From Nonomuraea harbinensis (GTDB taxonomy: Bacteria; Actinomycetota; Actinomycetes; Streptosporangiales; Streptosporangiaceae): a DNA stretch of 64,000 bases. The stretch lies in NCBI RefSeq assembly GCF_019396385.1, contig NZ_JAHKRN010000047.1, forward strand, positions 1 through 64,000. The letters run 5' to 3'. The position numbers and the translations under genes are program-made. How positions within the stretch are numbered: position 1 is the first letter of the stretch; each line of letters starts with the position of its first letter. The notes beneath the pieces were generated by a model, which saw only the letters and a program-made list of their open reading frames with translations, searched no databases and was not told the origin of the DNA. This document shows positions 15,541 to 24,178 of the stretch, piece after piece.

Positions 15541-15987
15541 ATGGTTCGCACATGGATGGTGGCCTGGTGCTTACTCGTCTCGATCGCCGGCTGCGCGGGT
15601 TCGCCGCCGGCGTCGTCCGCGCCGACACCCGACTCCGCCTCGGGAACGCCGCCGCAGCAGTACCACGCCACCGAGCTGAGGCCCGGCGACTGCGTCGAGC
15701 CCTTGCCCGAGACGTTCACGGTGACCGTCGTCCCCTGCGATGTGCCGCACTCGGCCGAGTTCGCCACCACGTACGTCCTCCCGGAAGGGCCGTATCCGGG
15801 AGCGGAGATGACGCGGCTCATGGAAGTCGGATGCCTTCCGAGAATGCGCATCGAAGACTCGAAAAGGGATGAAATGGGCCTATGGGGGCTTTGGCCCGCT
15901 CAGGAGGACTGGCCCCGCACCAGGACCGTGTACTGCCTGGCCGCCCCCTTGGACGGGCGGAAGATCACGGGACGTGTGGTCAAGTAA
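15541..15987 (+). CDS. Septum-formation-family-like lipoprotein
   Basis: 148 aa. A signal peptide with lipobox IAGC (Cys18) indicates an exported, lipid-anchored protein. The mature domain has the pattern GDCVEPLP...VVPCDVPHSAEF and a C-terminal VYCLAAP, which fits the small Cys-containing domain annotated as septum formation in actinobacteria. Three or four cysteines could form disulfides outside the cell. Function is not established for this family. It is monocistronic, with no obvious link to its neighbours. Confidence 0.7.
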   Translation: MVRTWMVAWCLLVSIAGCAGSPPASSAPTPDSASGTPPQQYHATELRPGDCVEPLPETFTVTVVPCDVPHSAEFATTYVLPEGPYPGAEMTRLMEVGCLPRMRIEDSKRDEMGLWGLWPAQEDWPRTRTVYCLAAPLDGRKITGRVVK

Positions 15988-16075
15988 CCGTCTATGTGGC
16001 GGCGTTGTGGAGGTATCGGGCGGATAGCGTGCAAACGACCGGATGGGCGGGGTGTCGCGCCTAACGTCGCAGGAT

Positions 16076-17206
16076 ATGCAGACAGTGGACGTACTCGTCG
16101 TGGGCGCGGGCCTGGCCGGCCTGCACACGGCTCGCCTGCTCGCGCGGCGGGGCCTGGACGTGATGGTGGCCGACCGCCGCAGGTCGCTGTCGGCCGGGAT
16201 CCGTACGACGGGGATCTTCGTACGGCGCACCCTCGACGACTTCGACCTGCCGGACCGGCTGCTCGGGCCCGGCATCAGGGACGTGCTGCTGTATCCGCCG
16301 TCGCGGCGGTCGCCGGTCCGGCTCACCAGTGACCGGGACGAGTACCGGGTGGCCGACATGGCGGCCGTCTACGAGCACGCGCGGCGCGCGGCGGAGTCGG
16401 CCGGGGCCCGGGTGCTGCTGGGCGTACGGTATGACGGCATGTCGGCGGGGCTGGTGCGGTTCGTGGGCGCGGAGCCGGTGACGGCCCGGTTCGTCGTCGG
16501 CGCCGACGGGGCCCGGTCGCGGGTGGCCCGTGATCTGGGACTCGACGTGAACCGCCGCCTGCTCGTCGGCGCCGAGATCGTCCATCCGATCGCGCCGGGC
16601 AGGACCGCCCCGGCCTTCCACTGCGTGCTGGATCCGCGGGTCGCTCCCGGATATCTGGGCTGGGTGATCGACGACGGATGGCATGCGCATGTCGGGGTCG
16701 CGGGGTATCCGGGCGCGATGCGTACCGGGATCCGGCACCTGCTGGACGCCTTCGCCGAGGACGCGCCCGGCCGCTCGGCGCCGACCGGGCCGGTCGAGCG
16801 CCGGGGCGGGCCGATCCCGGTGGGCGGCGTGCTGCGGCGGCTGGCGTGCCCGGCGGGGCTGCTCGTCGGGGACGCCGCGGGCGCGGTGTCGCCGCTGACG
16901 GCCGGTGGGCTGGACCCCTGTCTGCGCATGTCCGAGCTGGCCGCGGCGGTCGCCGCCGACTACCTGCGTACGGGGGACGCGCGCGTGCTGCGCCGGTACG
17001 ACGGAGGCGCGTTGCGTGCCCGGTTCCGGGGCCGGTTGCTGCTGCGCCGGGTGTTCGCCGGCATCCGGTCCCCGGCCGCGGCCGAGGCGGCGGTGACCGC
17101 GCTGCGCGGCCGTGCCGGGCGTACGCTGGCGGCGCGGATCTTGTTCGGCGACGGCTCGTTCCCCGATGTCGGTCCACGGCTCGCGGGCCCGGTCCGGAGC
17201 GCCTGA
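16076..17206 (+). CDS. FAD-dependent oxidoreductase, geranylgeranyl-reductase-like
   Basis: 376 aa. The Rossmann FAD motif VLVVGAGLAGLHTARLLARRG opens the protein. FVVGADGARSRVARDLG (the DG motif) follows mid-protein, and LLVGDAAGAVSPLTAGGLDPCL near residue 265 is the GD motif. The order matches group A flavoprotein monooxygenases and geranylgeranyl reductase-type enzymes. The substrate is not clear; the APH-like gene downstream does not identify a pathway. The start was set at the ATG next to the Rossmann strand; in-frame starts at 16043 and 16052 are possible. Confidence 0.75.
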   Translation: MQTVDVLVVGAGLAGLHTARLLARRGLDVMVADRRRSLSAGIRTTGIFVRRTLDDFDLPDRLLGPGIRDVLLYPPSRRSPVRLTSDRDEYRVADMAAVYEHARRAAESAGARVLLGVRYDGMSAGLVRFVGAEPVTARFVVGADGARSRVARDLGLDVNRRLLVGAEIVHPIAPGRTAPAFHCVLDPRVAPGYLGWVIDDGWHAHVGVAGYPGAMRTGIRHLLDAFAEDAPGRSAPTGPVERRGGPIPVGGVLRRLACPAGLLVGDAAGAVSPLTAGGLDPCLRMSELAAAVAADYLRTGDARVLRRYDGGALRARFRGRLLLRRVFAGIRSPAAAEAAVTALRGRAGRTLAARILFGDGSFPDVGPRLAGPVRSA

Positions 17207-17238
17207 AGTCATGTGCGGTGTCGCGGTCAGGGGGACAT

Positions 17239-17973
17239 GTGCGGGAAGAGCGGTTGCCGGGAGGGTTCGTCAACGAGGTCGTCCGGGTCGGTGACACCGT
17301 GCGCCGGGCACTGACGCCCCGGAGTGACTTCGTGCATGATCTGCTGGAGCTGTTCGAGCGGCGGGGGTGGGCGGGGGCGCCCCGGTTCCTGGGGACGGAC
17401 GGGCAGGGCCGGGAGATGCTGGGCTACCTGCCCGGACTCGTCGCCTGGCAGCCGGATCAGCGCCTGCGGGTGGCCTCCGAGGACAGCCTGGTCTCCGTCG
17501 TGGAGCTCGTACGGGAGTTCCACGACCTGACGGCGGGAACCCCGCTCGCCGAGGGCGGGGAAGTGGTCTGCCACAACGACCTGTCGCCGAAGAACACCGT
17601 GTACCGGGAGCGCGACGGCGGCCCGTGGGCGGTGGCCTTCATCGACTGGGACATCGCCGCGCCGGGCGCGCGCATCCATGACGTCGCGCACGTGTGCTGG
17701 CAGTACGTGAACCTGGGGCCGGAGATCGCGGACGTGGGCGAGGCGGGACGGTCGCTGCGGCTGGTCTGCGACGTCTACGGCCTGGACGGCAAGGAGCGGC
17801 TCGTCGAGACGATCCTGTGGTGGCAGGACCGCTGCCGGCGCGGGATCGCCGCCGGTGCGGCCGCCGGCGATCCGGCGATGACGCGCCTGCGGGACGAAGG
17901 CGTCGTCCGTACGGTGCGCGACGCCTGGCGCTGGGTCACGGAACACCGCCGCGCCCTGGAACGGCACCTGTGA
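17239..17973 (+). CDS. Aminoglycoside-phosphotransferase-family kinase
   Basis: 244 aa. The APH/choline-kinase core is clear: VCHNDLSPKNTVY (catalytic Asp and Asn) and AFIDWDIAAPGARIHDVAHVCW (the metal-binding Asp of the DFG-like motif). The N-terminal lobe is short. The family phosphorylates aminoglycosides, macrolides, choline or sugars, and resistance cannot be inferred from sequence alone. The GTG start follows AGGGGGA at a good distance. It lies 32 bp after the FAD oxidoreductase and is probably cotranscribed with it. Confidence 0.8.
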   Translation: MREERLPGGFVNEVVRVGDTVRRALTPRSDFVHDLLELFERRGWAGAPRFLGTDGQGREMLGYLPGLVAWQPDQRLRVASEDSLVSVVELVREFHDLTAGTPLAEGGEVVCHNDLSPKNTVYRERDGGPWAVAFIDWDIAAPGARIHDVAHVCWQYVNLGPEIADVGEAGRSLRLVCDVYGLDGKERLVETILWWQDRCRRGIAAGAAAGDPAMTRLRDEGVVRTVRDAWRWVTEHRRALERHL

Positions 17974-17986
17974 CGGCCGCACTCGC

Positions 17987-18238
17987 TCATGGCCGGGGAC
18001 GAGCGGCTCGGCGAACCTCGCCGGCGTCGGGATCGTTCTGGGGATACCAGTGGCGCGGGAGGTGTTCGACCGCCAGGACGACGGCGGTGATGAGACATCC
18101 CAGGCCGAGGCCCATCAACCCGAGCACCAGCACCGCCGCCCCGGTCAGGGCCGCGCAGCCGCCCAGGACGAGGAGGAACCAGCCGAGCACGACCAGGCCC
18201 CGAGCTCCGCTACCACGTGTCCGGCCGCCGCGTTTCAC
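17987..18238 (-). CDS. Small two-helix membrane protein
   Basis: 83 aa. A basic N-terminus (MKRGGRTRGSGAR) is followed by two hydrophobic helices (about 14-35 and 37-57) and a charged tail. The GTG start has no clear ribosome binding site. No family was recognised. It is convergent with the APH gene and lies upstream of the DUF1963-like gene on the opposite end. Confidence 0.5.
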   Translation of the reverse strand: MKRGGRTRGSGARGLVVLGWFLLVLGGCAALTGAAVLVLGLMGLGLGCLITAVVLAVEHLPRHWYPQNDPDAGEVRRAARPRP

Positions 18239-18261
18239 GGGTCAGAACGTATCAACCGGAG

Positions 18262-19071
18262 TCAGTGTCCTTGGATGTAAGGGAAAATCTGGGTGAAATC
18301 GCGGGCGGCGAGCCGGTCCCGGCGGATGCCGAAGATCATGATCCCTCCGTCCCCGAACGTCATGCCGTTGTCCTCGTCGAGCTGGAGCAGGTTGCACCAC
18401 CGGAGGGCCTCCGCCGCGAAGCCGGGATCCTCCGAGTTCAGCCCGGTCCAGGCCGCCGCACTGGCTTCGACGGGCCGGTGCAGGGCGTCGGAGTAGCCGC
18501 CGACCTGGTGCGCGCGGCCGCCCTCCGCTTCGGCGAACTCGGCCAGCTGGTCCGCGAACACCTCCCAGTCCTCCCCGACGACGCGGTCCCAGATCTCGTC
18601 GCCCACTTTGACCAGTTCGTCATGGTTGCGGGTCGGCCAGGTCGCCACGGTCTCGGCGGCGAGCGGGGCCTCGGGAAACAACCGCGCGTCCCCGCTGACG
18701 GGCGCCTCGCGCTCGGGCACGCGTACCGCCCCGGGAGGCAGCAGGATCACCCGCGCGGCCGTGCCGTCCCAGGCGGCGAAGAACAGCAGCGCGCCCTCGG
18801 CGGGCAGGTCGAGGTCGGATTCGTACGCGGCGAGCGCCGCGCAGTCGAGCTCGGCGAGGAACTGCATCGCCGAGCCGCCGCCCGGCCAGGGCACCCCCTC
18901 GGGCAGCCGGGGCAGGCCGCCCAGCCGGCCCACGACGGTCTCGCCCTCCTCGGCGATCGACAGCCGGACGGCCGGACGCGCCAGCGCGATGAACGGCTCC
19001 GCGAGCGGCTCGGGTAACAGCTCCCGGACGTACTCGGCGAAGTCGAGAATCCAGTCCTGCACGGCACTCAT
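18262..19071 (-). CDS. DUF1963/YwqG-family protein
   Basis: 269 aa, soluble. The pattern GGLPRLPEGVPWP...MQFLAELDCAAL...LLFFAAWDG and a C-terminal NLLQLDEDNGMTFGDGGIMIFGI are characteristic of YwqG/DUF1963 proteins. These adopt a single alpha/beta fold and often sit with SMI1/KNR4-type immunity or stress genes. The biochemical role is unknown. The gene is divergent from the epimerase gene. Confidence 0.75.
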   Translation of the reverse strand: MSAVQDWILDFAEYVRELLPEPLAEPFIALARPAVRLSIAEEGETVVGRLGGLPRLPEGVPWPGGGSAMQFLAELDCAALAAYESDLDLPAEGALLFFAAWDGTAARVILLPPGAVRVPEREAPVSGDARLFPEAPLAAETVATWPTRNHDELVKVGDEIWDRVVGEDWEVFADQLAEFAEAEGGRAHQVGGYSDALHRPVEASAAAWTGLNSEDPGFAAEALRWCNLLQLDEDNGMTFGDGGIMIFGIRRDRLAARDFTQIFPYIQGH

Positions 19072-19143
19072 CCTGCCGGGTCCGGGTGCGCTGTGAGTGA
19101 ATATGGCTGGATGTCCGGCCGGTCGGGCTGCTTGGGTGTCGGG

Positions 19144-20133
19144 ATGGATGTCTTGGTGCTGGGTGGCACGGCGTGGGTGGGCAGGGAGCTGTCGCGGGTG
19201 GCGATGGAGCGCGGTCATCGGGTGACGTGCCTGGCGCGCGGCGAGAGCGGGGACGTCGCGGCGGGCGCGACGCTGGTGGCCGCCGACCGGCGCGATCCCG
19301 CCGCGTACGACGCGTTGCCGGACCGTACGTGGGACGCGGTCTTCGAGGTGTCCTGGCAGCCCGGGTTCGTGCGTGAGGCGCTCGGCGCGCTGGGCGGCCG
19401 GGCCCGCCACTGGACCTACGTCTCCTCCGGCAACGTCTACGCCTCCCACGCGACGCCGGGCGCCGACGAGTCCGCGCCGCTCCTGCCGCCGACCGACCGG
19501 CGCGAGGTCGGCCGGGAGCTGTACGGGGAGGCGAAGGCGGCCTGCGAGCAGGCGTCCGCGGACGCGGTGGGCGACCGGCTCCTCGTCGCGCGCGCCGGGC
19601 TCATCGGCGGGCCGGGTGACCACAGCGGGCGCTCCGGCTACTGGGCGGCCCGTGCCGCCCGTGACCCGCGAGGGCCGATGCTGGTTCCCGACACGCCGGA
19701 CATACCCACGCAGGTGGTGGACGTACGGGACCTCGTGGCCTGGTTGCTGGACGCGGCGGAGAAGCGAACCGCCGGCACCTACAACGCGGTCGGCCCGGTC
19801 GTGCCGTTCGGGGAGTGGATCGAGCTCGCCCGCGCCGCCGCCGGGCACACCGGGCCGGTGGTCACCGCCGCCCCGGCATGGCTGCTGGAGAACGGCGTGA
19901 CCGAGTACATGGGCGACGAGTCGCTGCCGATGTGGCTCGTCGAGCCGGGCTGGGAAGGGTGGTCGGCCCGCGACGGGTCCGCGGCTGCCGCCGCCGGGCT
20001 GCGTCATCGGCCCCGGGCCGAACTGCTGGCGGACACCCTGCTGTGGGAGCGCGAGCAGGGGCTGGAGCGGGTCAGGCGGGCCGGTCTGAGCGCCGGGCGC
20101 GAGCGCGAGCTGCTCGACGCGCTCGGGCGCTGA
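19144..20133 (+). CDS. NAD(P)-dependent epimerase/reductase-like protein
   Basis: 329 aa. The Rossmann motif LVLGGTAWVGREL opens the protein. YVSSGNVYASH and a Tyr-x3-Lys pair (LYGEAKAACEQA) give the SDR-extended catalytic signature. The C-terminal half resembles reductases acting on nucleotide-linked or isoprenoid substrates. The substrate is unknown. The ATG at 19144 aligns with the expected start of strand beta-1; in-frame upstream codons would add an unlikely extension. Monocistronic. Confidence 0.8.
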   Translation: MDVLVLGGTAWVGRELSRVAMERGHRVTCLARGESGDVAAGATLVAADRRDPAAYDALPDRTWDAVFEVSWQPGFVREALGALGGRARHWTYVSSGNVYASHATPGADESAPLLPPTDRREVGRELYGEAKAACEQASADAVGDRLLVARAGLIGGPGDHSGRSGYWAARAARDPRGPMLVPDTPDIPTQVVDVRDLVAWLLDAAEKRTAGTYNAVGPVVPFGEWIELARAAAGHTGPVVTAAPAWLLENGVTEYMGDESLPMWLVEPGWEGWSARDGSAAAAAGLRHRPRAELLADTLLWEREQGLERVRRAGLSAGRERELLDALGR

Positions 20134-20193
20134 TCGCCGCACGTAGGTACTTTTCACAAGTTGTCACGAAATTTGCTGATCTCTGTGATTCTG

Positions 20194-20208
20194 GATCATC
20201 GTGTGATC
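20194..20208. promoter_or_regulatory. Inverted repeat before the GH6 gene
   Basis: GATCA-TCGTG-TGATC lies 27 bp upstream of the GTG start of the cellulase gene. It differs from the classical CebR box (TGGGAGCGCTCCCA), so a different regulator would be involved if it is an operator. Confidence 0.35.
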
Positions 20209-20234
20209 GTGGAATCCCAGAAGGGAAGTACTAC

Positions 20235-21614
20235 GTGCGACTGTTAACCCGTTCGATGGCGGTCGCGGCCTCGGCCGTCATCGCGTTATCAGCGGCGCCC
20301 GCCACCGCGGCGCCCCAGCTCGTGGTCAACGGCACGTTCGCCGCCGGCACCGCACCCTGGTGGAACTCGGCGAACACCTCGATGACCGTGGAGTCCGGCC
20401 GGCTGCGCGTCAACGTGACCGGCGGCACCGCCAACCCGTGGGACGCGATGGTGGCCCAGAACGCCATCCCCCTGACCCAGGGCAAGTCGTACACCCTCTC
20501 GTTCGACGCCTCGGCCTCGGCCCCGGTCAGCGCGGTCACCACCGTGCAGCTCGCGGACGCCCCCTACACCAACACGCTGACCAAGGCGATCTCGCTCACC
20601 ACCACGAGCAAGCGCTTCAGCTTCCCCTTCACCTCGGGCCTCGGCACGCCGGCCGGGCAGGTGTCGTTCCAGCTCGGCGGCGGCGCCGGTTTCAGCTTCT
20701 TCCTGGACAACGTGTCGCTGACCGAGCAGGGCGCCTCGGGCCCGATCGGCATGACGAACGGCTTCTACGTCGACCCGAACTCCAACCCGGCGACCTGGGT
20801 GCGGAACAACCCGGGTGACTCCCGGGCGGCGCGCATCCAGTCGTCCATCGCGTCCAAGCCGATGGCCCGCTGGGTCGGCGGCTGGAGCGGTGACGTCGGC
20901 GCCTCCGTCTCGGCGTACGTGTCCGCCGCCGACTCGGCCGACAAGCTCCCCGTCCTGGTCGCGTACAACATCCCGGGCCGCGACGCGTGCGGCGGGCACT
21001 CCGGCGGCGGGGCCGGCAGCGAGGCCGAGTACCGGGCGTGGATCTCCGCGTTCGCGTCCGGCATCGGCGACCGGCCGGCGGTCGTCGTCATCGAGCCCGA
21101 CTCCCTCGGCGACTTCGCCTGCATGGACGCCGCCGCGATCCAGGCGCGCAACCGCATGCTGACGTACGCGACCGAGCAGTTCCGTGACCGGGCCCCCAAC
21201 ACCTGGGCCTACCTCGACGCCGGCAACGCCGGTTGGGTGCCGGCCGCGACGATGGCGGCGCGGCTGGGCGACGCGGGCGTCGGCAACATCCGAGGCTTCG
21301 CCGTGAACGTCTCCAACTACTACCCGACCGGCCAGTCGGCCACCTACGCGTCGGCGGTCAACACCGCTCTCGGCGGCGGCGCGAAGTGGGTGATCGACAC
21401 CAGCCGCAACGGCAAGGGCTCCAACGGCGAGTGGTGCAACCCCGCCGGCCGCCAGATCGGCACCCCCGCCCAGCTCGGCGGTGACGGCGGGACGGAGATG
21501 CTGCTGTGGGTGAAGATCCCCGGCGACTCCGACGGCAACTGCGGCATCGCCCCGGGCACCCCGGCCGGGCAGTTCAGCCCGGACATCGCGATCCGCCTGA
21601 TCGACGGCACCTGA
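20235..21614 (+). CDS. Secreted GH6 cellulase (endoglucanase/cellobiohydrolase) with N-terminal carbohydrate-binding domain
   Basis: 459 aa. The GTG start has AAGGGA 8 nt upstream. A Sec signal peptide runs to about residue 25 (ATAAP). Residues about 28-165 form a CBM4/9-like beta-sandwich (VVNGTFAAGTAPWWN to FFLDNVSLTEQ). A GH6 catalytic domain follows, with VVVIEPDSLGDFAC, TWAYLDAGNAGWV, VSNYY and DTSRNGKGSNGEWCNP. These contain the catalytic and proton-network Asp residues of the family. The enzyme would hydrolyse beta-1,4-glucan outside the cell. A strong terminator follows the gene. Confidence 0.92.
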   Translation: MRLLTRSMAVAASAVIALSAAPATAAPQLVVNGTFAAGTAPWWNSANTSMTVESGRLRVNVTGGTANPWDAMVAQNAIPLTQGKSYTLSFDASASAPVSAVTTVQLADAPYTNTLTKAISLTTTSKRFSFPFTSGLGTPAGQVSFQLGGGAGFSFFLDNVSLTEQGASGPIGMTNGFYVDPNSNPATWVRNNPGDSRAARIQSSIASKPMARWVGGWSGDVGASVSAYVSAADSADKLPVLVAYNIPGRDACGGHSGGGAGSEAEYRAWISAFASGIGDRPAVVVIEPDSLGDFACMDAAAIQARNRMLTYATEQFRDRAPNTWAYLDAGNAGWVPAATMAARLGDAGVGNIRGFAVNVSNYYPTGQSATYASAVNTALGGGAKWVIDTSRNGKGSNGEWCNPAGRQIGTPAQLGGDGGTEMLLWVKIPGDSDGNCGIAPGTPAGQFSPDIAIRLIDGT

Positions 21615-21621
21615 CCCCCGC

Positions 21622-21651
21622 GAGGCCCGTCCAGCCGTCCGGACGGGCCTC
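21622..21651 (+). terminator. Terminator after the GH6 gene
   Basis: Perfect 11-bp stem GAGGCCCGTCC / GGACGGGCCTC with an 8-nt loop starts 8 bp after the stop codon. There is no long U-tract, as usual in high-GC actinobacteria. Confidence 0.75.
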
Positions 21652-21677
21652 TGCCCGGAGGGAGTAGATTCGCCCGC

Positions 21678-22070
21678 ATGGGTGTGCTCGTCGACTACTT
21701 CACCGCGGCTTCCGACCAGTCCGCCCGGCTGGCCCTCGACGGCGGGCCGGCGGGCGCGAAGCTGCCGTACGTCGACTGCAAGGGATGGCTCGACGAGCTC
21801 GACACGCTCGCCGCCGAGCTGAGCGGACGCGACCTCAGCGAGTTCGGCGACAGCGAGGTCCTGGCCGACGACGGCGAGTCGGCCGGCGTGGAGCGGATGA
21901 CGGCCGGGACCGTCGCCGCCCTCGCCGCGGTGGACGACGCACGGCTGCGCGAGTACGCCGAGGAGGAGCTCCTCGACGAGTATGAGCGCGAGCGCGTCAC
22001 GGCCCTGCGGGACCTGGCCCGCGAGGCGGCCCGGCTCGACCAGGGGATGTATCGCTGGACGTGCGCCTGA
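21678..22070 (+). CDS. Hypothetical acidic protein
   Basis: 130 aa, acidic, with no signal peptide or membrane segment. The N-terminal MGVLVDYFTAASD and a C-terminal helix rich in Glu/Arg (EEELLDEYERERV) are the visible features. It resembles small actinobacterial proteins of unknown function; no family is assigned. A GGAGGGAG string lies 12 nt upstream of the ATG. Its last 74 bp overlap the 3' end of the pentapeptide-repeat gene on the other strand. Confidence 0.65.
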   Translation: MGVLVDYFTAASDQSARLALDGGPAGAKLPYVDCKGWLDELDTLAAELSGRDLSEFGDSEVLADDGESAGVERMTAGTVAALAAVDDARLREYAEEELLDEYERERVTALRDLAREAARLDQGMYRWTCA

Positions 22071-22914
22071 GCGCCTCGAACAGCTCCTCGCGGAGCGCGG
22101 GCGGCAGTCTCCTGCCCATGTCCAGAGCGCTCACCAGCGCCTGGTCGTCGTTGCGCTCCAGGGCGTGGTCGGCGAGGAACTCCAGGCTGAAGTCGGCCTC
22201 CTCGCGGTGGCGCTCCTCCGGCAGGCGCTCCACCAGGGGCAGCACCGCCTCCACCCGCTCGCTGACCCGGTCGAGGAGGGCGTAGCGGGGCGGCCCCGGC
22301 AGGCGCTGGGCCCGGAGGTCGATGTGGTGGAAGGCGACGCCGTCGAGCTCGGCCCCGGTGAAGTCGTTGCCGGTGAAGTCGTTGCGGTCGCGGCCCAGCG
22401 CGGCCCGGTCGTCGTCGTGCGGGCGGCCCCAGAAGTTGACCTCCCGTACGCGGCCGAGGAAGACGCAGTCGACGAACTCGGCCTCGAACGTGGATGTCTG
22501 GTCTCGCAGCCGGGACCGGTCGAACAGGCACTTCTCGAACCGGACGTTGCCGAAGAAGGTGTGCGGCGCGAAGCGGGTGCGGCGGAACACGCAGCCGCGG
22601 AAGACCGACCGCGGCCAGCGGGCGCCGTCCCACGGTCCCCGCAGGCACGTGTCGCCCAGGGACAGCTGGTCGAAGGCCGCGCCGGTGAAGTCGCAGCCTT
22701 CGAACGCGCTCCCGTGGACGCGGAACTCCGAGAACCGCATGCCGGAGAAGTCGACGTTCACCAGCCGCGCCCGGTCGAAGGTCACCTCGGTGACCCCGGC
22801 GGGCGGCTCGAACCGCTGGTCCCGGAGCTCGCCGCGGGCGATCCAGGAGGTCTGCCACGGCTCCGGGCCCGGCTGGAGGCTGAACGGGGTGTCCGCGCAG
22901 GGAGGTTCGCGCAT
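21997..22914 (-). CDS. Pentapeptide-repeat protein
   Basis: 305 aa from the ATG chosen here. An upstream in-frame extension exists but lacks conserved content. Residues about 30-175 contain tandem A(D/N)LXX-type repeats (VTFDRARLVNVDFSGMRF, FEGCDFTGAAFDQLSL, RSVFRGCVFRRTRF, NDFTGNDFTGAELDGVAF), which fold as a right-handed quadrilateral helix. The C-terminal 100 residues are helical. Some pentapeptide proteins mimic DNA and protect gyrase; others are structural, and nothing here decides. The 3' end overlaps the convergent gene by 74 bp. It is divergent from the SMI1/KNR4 gene. Confidence 0.75.
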   Translation of the reverse strand: MREPPCADTPFSLQPGPEPWQTSWIARGELRDQRFEPPAGVTEVTFDRARLVNVDFSGMRFSEFRVHGSAFEGCDFTGAAFDQLSLGDTCLRGPWDGARWPRSVFRGCVFRRTRFAPHTFFGNVRFEKCLFDRSRLRDQTSTFEAEFVDCVFLGRVREVNFWGRPHDDDRAALGRDRNDFTGNDFTGAELDGVAFHHIDLRAQRLPGPPRYALLDRVSERVEAVLPLVERLPEERHREEADFSLEFLADHALERNDDQALVSALDMGRRLPPALREELFEALRRTSSDTSPGRAGPPRGPGPAGP

Positions 22915-22990
22915 GCGCGGAGTATCGCAGTCAGCCCCGACAGAACGCTTTCGATCACGATCAGGGCTGATTCCGGATACCCTGCCGGAC

Positions 22991-24097
22991 GTGCGGCGAT
23001 TGATCACATCTCGTGGGGTATGGCTTGCGCTGTCCGCTGCCGTCGCGGCGGTGGTGATCGTGGCGGTCGTCCGCTCCCGCCGCCCGAAGGCAGTCGTCGC
23101 GGACCCGCCCCCGGCTCCGCCGCCCGTGGCGCAGTGGCCGCCCGTGCCGATCCTCGGCACGCCCACCGCCGAGGATCTCCGGCGTTACGTCCACAGGCCC
23201 TCCTTCTTCGACCGCCCCGCGGTCGCCAAGTTCCTGGAGCCGCGCGAGCCAGGACCGCCGCTCGACGCGCCCACCCGGCGGAACCTGACCCGGTGGGGCG
23301 TCGCCGGGCTCGCGCTCGCCGTGCTGGCGGCCGGCACTTACCTGATGGAGTCCGCGGTCTTCTCCAAGGAGGACACGGGCGTGGTCGCGGAGACCGTCGT
23401 GATGTCCCCGTACGCCCAGGTGCCGGAGGACGCCGCGCGGTACACGGAGGTCCGCGAGGCGTACGTGGAGGACCCGGCCGACGCGGACTGCGGGCCCGGA
23501 AGCGCCACCCCGCGCGTGCGGAGGCCCGACCCGAAGGTGACCCGGGCCGTGAACCGGCAGTGGCGGCGGATCGAGACCTGGCTGAAGGCCAACGCCCCCA
23601 GGAGCTACCGCACGCTCGGCAAGCCCGCGAAGGCCAGGACCATCGCGGTGGCGGAGGCGCAGATGGGCCTGCGGTTCCCCGACGACCTGAAGGCCTCGCT
23701 GCTGCGCCACAACGGGGTCGTGCCCGTCCGGGACACCTGGGGGTTCGGCTTCCTGGGCAACGGGAACATGGGCGTCCGTGAGATCCGCGACACCTGGCGG
23801 ATGCTCTGCGAGATCGACAGCGTGGACCGGGCCGGGCCGCGCGACGACTGGTGGGACGGGCGGATGATCCCCGTCGGCGCCAACGGCTCGGGCGACCACC
23901 TGGTGGTCGACTCGGCGCGGCGTGACATCGGCTACACCGACCACGAGGGCGCCATGAGCTTCGAGCCGGGCGGGACCTGGATCCGCTCGTACCACGCCCT
24001 GCTGAGAACCACCGCCGACGCCCTGGAGAGCGGCGGTTCCATCGGCTGGTGGAAGCCCGAGGTGGTCGACGGCGAACTCGAATGGAAGGTCCTGTAA
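22991..24097 (+). CDS. Membrane protein with SMI1/KNR4 domain
   Basis: 368 aa from GTG. TM helix 1 (about 9-28) is followed by a Pro-rich linker. A second hydrophobic helix lies near 98-115 (WGVAGLALAVLAAGTYL), and a C-terminal SMI1/KNR4 domain runs from about 170 to 355. Motifs in that domain include IAVAEAQMGLRFPDDLKASLLRHNG and the later DHLVVDSARRDIGYTDHEG. SMI1/KNR4 domains occur in immunity proteins of polymorphic toxin systems and in cell-wall regulators. No toxin gene is adjacent, so the role is open. The membrane-anchored form is less usual. Confidence 0.75.
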   Translation: MRRLITSRGVWLALSAAVAAVVIVAVVRSRRPKAVVADPPPAPPPVAQWPPVPILGTPTAEDLRRYVHRPSFFDRPAVAKFLEPREPGPPLDAPTRRNLTRWGVAGLALAVLAAGTYLMESAVFSKEDTGVVAETVVMSPYAQVPEDAARYTEVREAYVEDPADADCGPGSATPRVRRPDPKVTRAVNRQWRRIETWLKANAPRSYRTLGKPAKARTIAVAEAQMGLRFPDDLKASLLRHNGVVPVRDTWGFGFLGNGNMGVREIRDTWRMLCEIDSVDRAGPRDDWWDGRMIPVGANGSGDHLVVDSARRDIGYTDHEGAMSFEPGGTWIRSYHALLRTTADALESGGSIGWWKPEVVDGELEWKVL

Positions 24098-24140
24098 GCC
24101 GCTGCCCGAGGCGGATGAAAGGGCTCTTCAGGAGGGGGGC

Positions 24141-24170
24141 TTTGCATAACCATACGCCACAATGCATACT
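24141..24170 (+). promoter_or_regulatory. Putative ARG boxes and promoter of argG
   Basis: Two TGCATA half-sites (24143-24148 and 24163-24168) lie 20 bp apart in an AT-rich island just before argG. They resemble actinobacterial ArgR targets. A CATACT hexamer (24165-24170) sits 8 nt from the ATG, and there is no ribosome binding site, so the argG mRNA may be leaderless. ArgR control is inferred. Confidence 0.4.
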
Positions 24171-24178
24171 CTTCTCTT

